A DNA stretch of 6,635 nucleotides, taken from positions 1 through 6,635 of the forward strand of contig CAZGQY010000215.1 of assembly GCA_964528035.1 (NCBI GenBank), given 5' to 3'. The notes under the pieces were generated by a model. It was not told the origin of the DNA and made no database searches. It saw only the letters and a list, made by a program, of their open reading frames with translations. Below are positions 5,906 to 6,635 of this stretch, piece by piece (position 1 is the first letter of the stretch; each line of letters starts with the position of its first letter). A program made the translations under genes and the position numbers. The DNA comes from CAZGQY01 sp964528035 (lineage in GTDB: Bacteria; Pseudomonadota; Gammaproteobacteria; Methylococcales; UBA1147).

Positions 5906-6499
5906 CTACTCTGAAATTACACTGGCTTCCTCAATGATTATGTCCGTTGTCGGTACATCTTGGTGTCCATGCTTAGAGGTCGTAGCAATAGCAGCCATTT
6001 TGTCGACGATATCCATACCTTCTATGACCTGAGCGAAAACTGCATAACCCCAACCCTGCATTGATGGAGCGGTGTGATCCAGGGATGTATTACTTCCAAA
6101 ATTAATAAAAAACTGTGAGGTTGCTGAATTGGGGTCAGAAGTTCGCGCCATTGCAACGCTGCCTCGACTGTTTTTTATGCCGTTGTCGGCTTCATTCTTT
6201 ATAGGAGCATTTGTTTGTTTTTGTTCAAAATCTGTCGAAAACCCACCTCCCTGAGCCATGAATCCGGGAATGACTCGGTGGAATATGGTGCCATCGTAGA
6301 ATCCATTGTTGACATAATTCAAAAAGTTTTGAGTCGTAACAGGCGATTCATCCACATTTAGTTGAATGACAATATTACCTAACGAGGTTTCCAATTTTAC
6401 CTTGGTTGAAGTGTTTGGCATGGGCTGACCTTCGGCGAGCGACGTTGAAGAAGAAAAAATTAGGACACAAAATAAACAAGTGATCGAACGCATATGCAT
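5906..6499 (-). CDS. Exported cyclophilin-type peptidyl-prolyl cis-trans isomerase
   Basis: The protein speeds cis-trans isomerisation of proline peptide bonds. Numbered from the ATG at 6499 (197 residues), it has a signal peptide at about 1-22 (RSITCLFCVLIFSSSTSLA, cleavage likely before EGQ), so it should act in the periplasm. The single cyclophilin domain then shows LETSLGNIVIQL, FHRVIPGFMAQGGGF (73-87, catalytic Arg 75), IKNEADNG, VAMARTSDPNSATSQFFIN (115-133) and GYAVFAQVIEGMDIVDK. The sequence resembles E. coli PpiA, which is also periplasmic, yet the position beside lpxH is that of ppiB, so I give no symbol. The in-frame ATG at 6517 would put six extra residues before the signal sequence and has no ribosome binding site. 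AGGAAA lies 6 nt before the ATG at 6499, so I choose that one; a further ATG at 6493 is less well spaced. The gene is first in a likely operon with lpxH. Confidence 0.93.
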   Translation of the reverse strand: MHMRSITCLFCVLIFSSSTSLAEGQPMPNTSTKVKLETSLGNIVIQLNVDESPVTTQNFLNYVNNGFYDGTIFHRVIPGFMAQGGGFSTDFEQKQTNAPIKNEADNGIKNSRGSVAMARTSDPNSATSQFFINFGSNTSLDHTAPSMQGWGYAVFAQVIEGMDIVDKMAAIATTSKHGHQDVPTTDIIIEEASVISE

Positions 6500-6505
6500 C
6501 GAGTG

Positions 6506-6511
6506 TTTCCT
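6506..6511 (-). promoter_or_regulatory. Ribosome binding site deciding the start of the prolyl isomerase
   Basis: AGGAAA on the minus strand is 6 nt before the ATG at 6499-6497. It supports that codon over the in-frame ATG at 6517-6515, which lies upstream of this motif, and places the signal peptide at the very N-terminus. Confidence 0.6.
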
Positions 6512-6606
6512 GTACATTTAGTAAATAGAAGCGTGATTCTAAGGGTTTTCGACAATTTTAGAAAGGCTGCGTGTTATTTAAGCACGGCGAAACGGTTCTA
6601 AACTTC

Positions 6607-6629
6607 TTGACACGAGGATTTCATTCGTG
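6607..6629 (+). promoter_or_regulatory. Possible outward promoter and operator at the right edge
   Basis: A perfect -35 hexamer TTGACA (6607-6612) points right. Overlapping its end, CACGA (6611-6615) is mirrored by TCGTG (6625-6629) across 9 bp, in the place of a spacer operator. The -10 position falls at the last bases of the window (GTGGTT at 17 bp), which is a poor match, so the promoter is uncertain. In related genomes a divergent glnS or cysS lies here. Confidence 0.25.
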
Positions 6630-6635
6630 GTGGTT

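Overview
This is a chromosomal window that looks gammaproteobacterial. LpxH (mostly a beta/gammaproteobacterial lipid A enzyme), a cyclophilin gene directly upstream of lpxH as in Escherichia coli and Pseudomonas, and an AsnS close in sequence and length to the E. coli enzyme all point that way. Base composition is moderate to AT-rich: coding lines reach about 50% GC, while the long gap at 1076-1732 falls to roughly 20-30%. I cannot name the genus.

Layout, left to right. 1-217 holds no convincing gene, only a 2x15-bp tandem repeat and perhaps the first codons of a minus-strand gene running off the edge. 218-1075 (-) encodes a single-domain HDOD protein. 1076-1732 is AT-rich and gene-free apart from a candidate HDOD promoter. 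1733-1933 (+) is a small, very basic protein of repeated RR modules. 1975-2973 (-) is a zinc-free medium-chain quinone oxidoreductase-like enzyme. 3123-3386 (-) is a small orphan ORF. 3568-4953 (-) is asnS. 5167-5892 (-) is lpxH, read from a TTG codon and lying 13 nt behind 5906-6499 (-), an exported cyclophilin-type prolyl isomerase. The right edge has a perfect -35 hexamer pointing outward, where related genomes carry the divergent gene glnS or cysS.

The conserved genes do ordinary work: Asn-tRNA charging, the lipid A pathway and periplasmic protein folding. The ppi-lpxH pair is probably one operon, and asnS follows on the same strand after a 0.2-kb gap. The HDOD protein, the RR protein, the oxidoreductase and the small ORF look like independent accessory units.

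The most interesting structure is in the spacers. The lpxH-asnS gap is filled by an imperfect palindrome of about 160 bp (4985-5148) whose two long arms match each other throughout, like a decayed MITE or other palindromic mobile repeat. A third, solitary copy of the same end lies at 1940-1977, exactly abutting the oxidoreductase gene and supplying its stop codon. So a dispersed repeat family is present in this genome. I did not find a new multi-gene system here.
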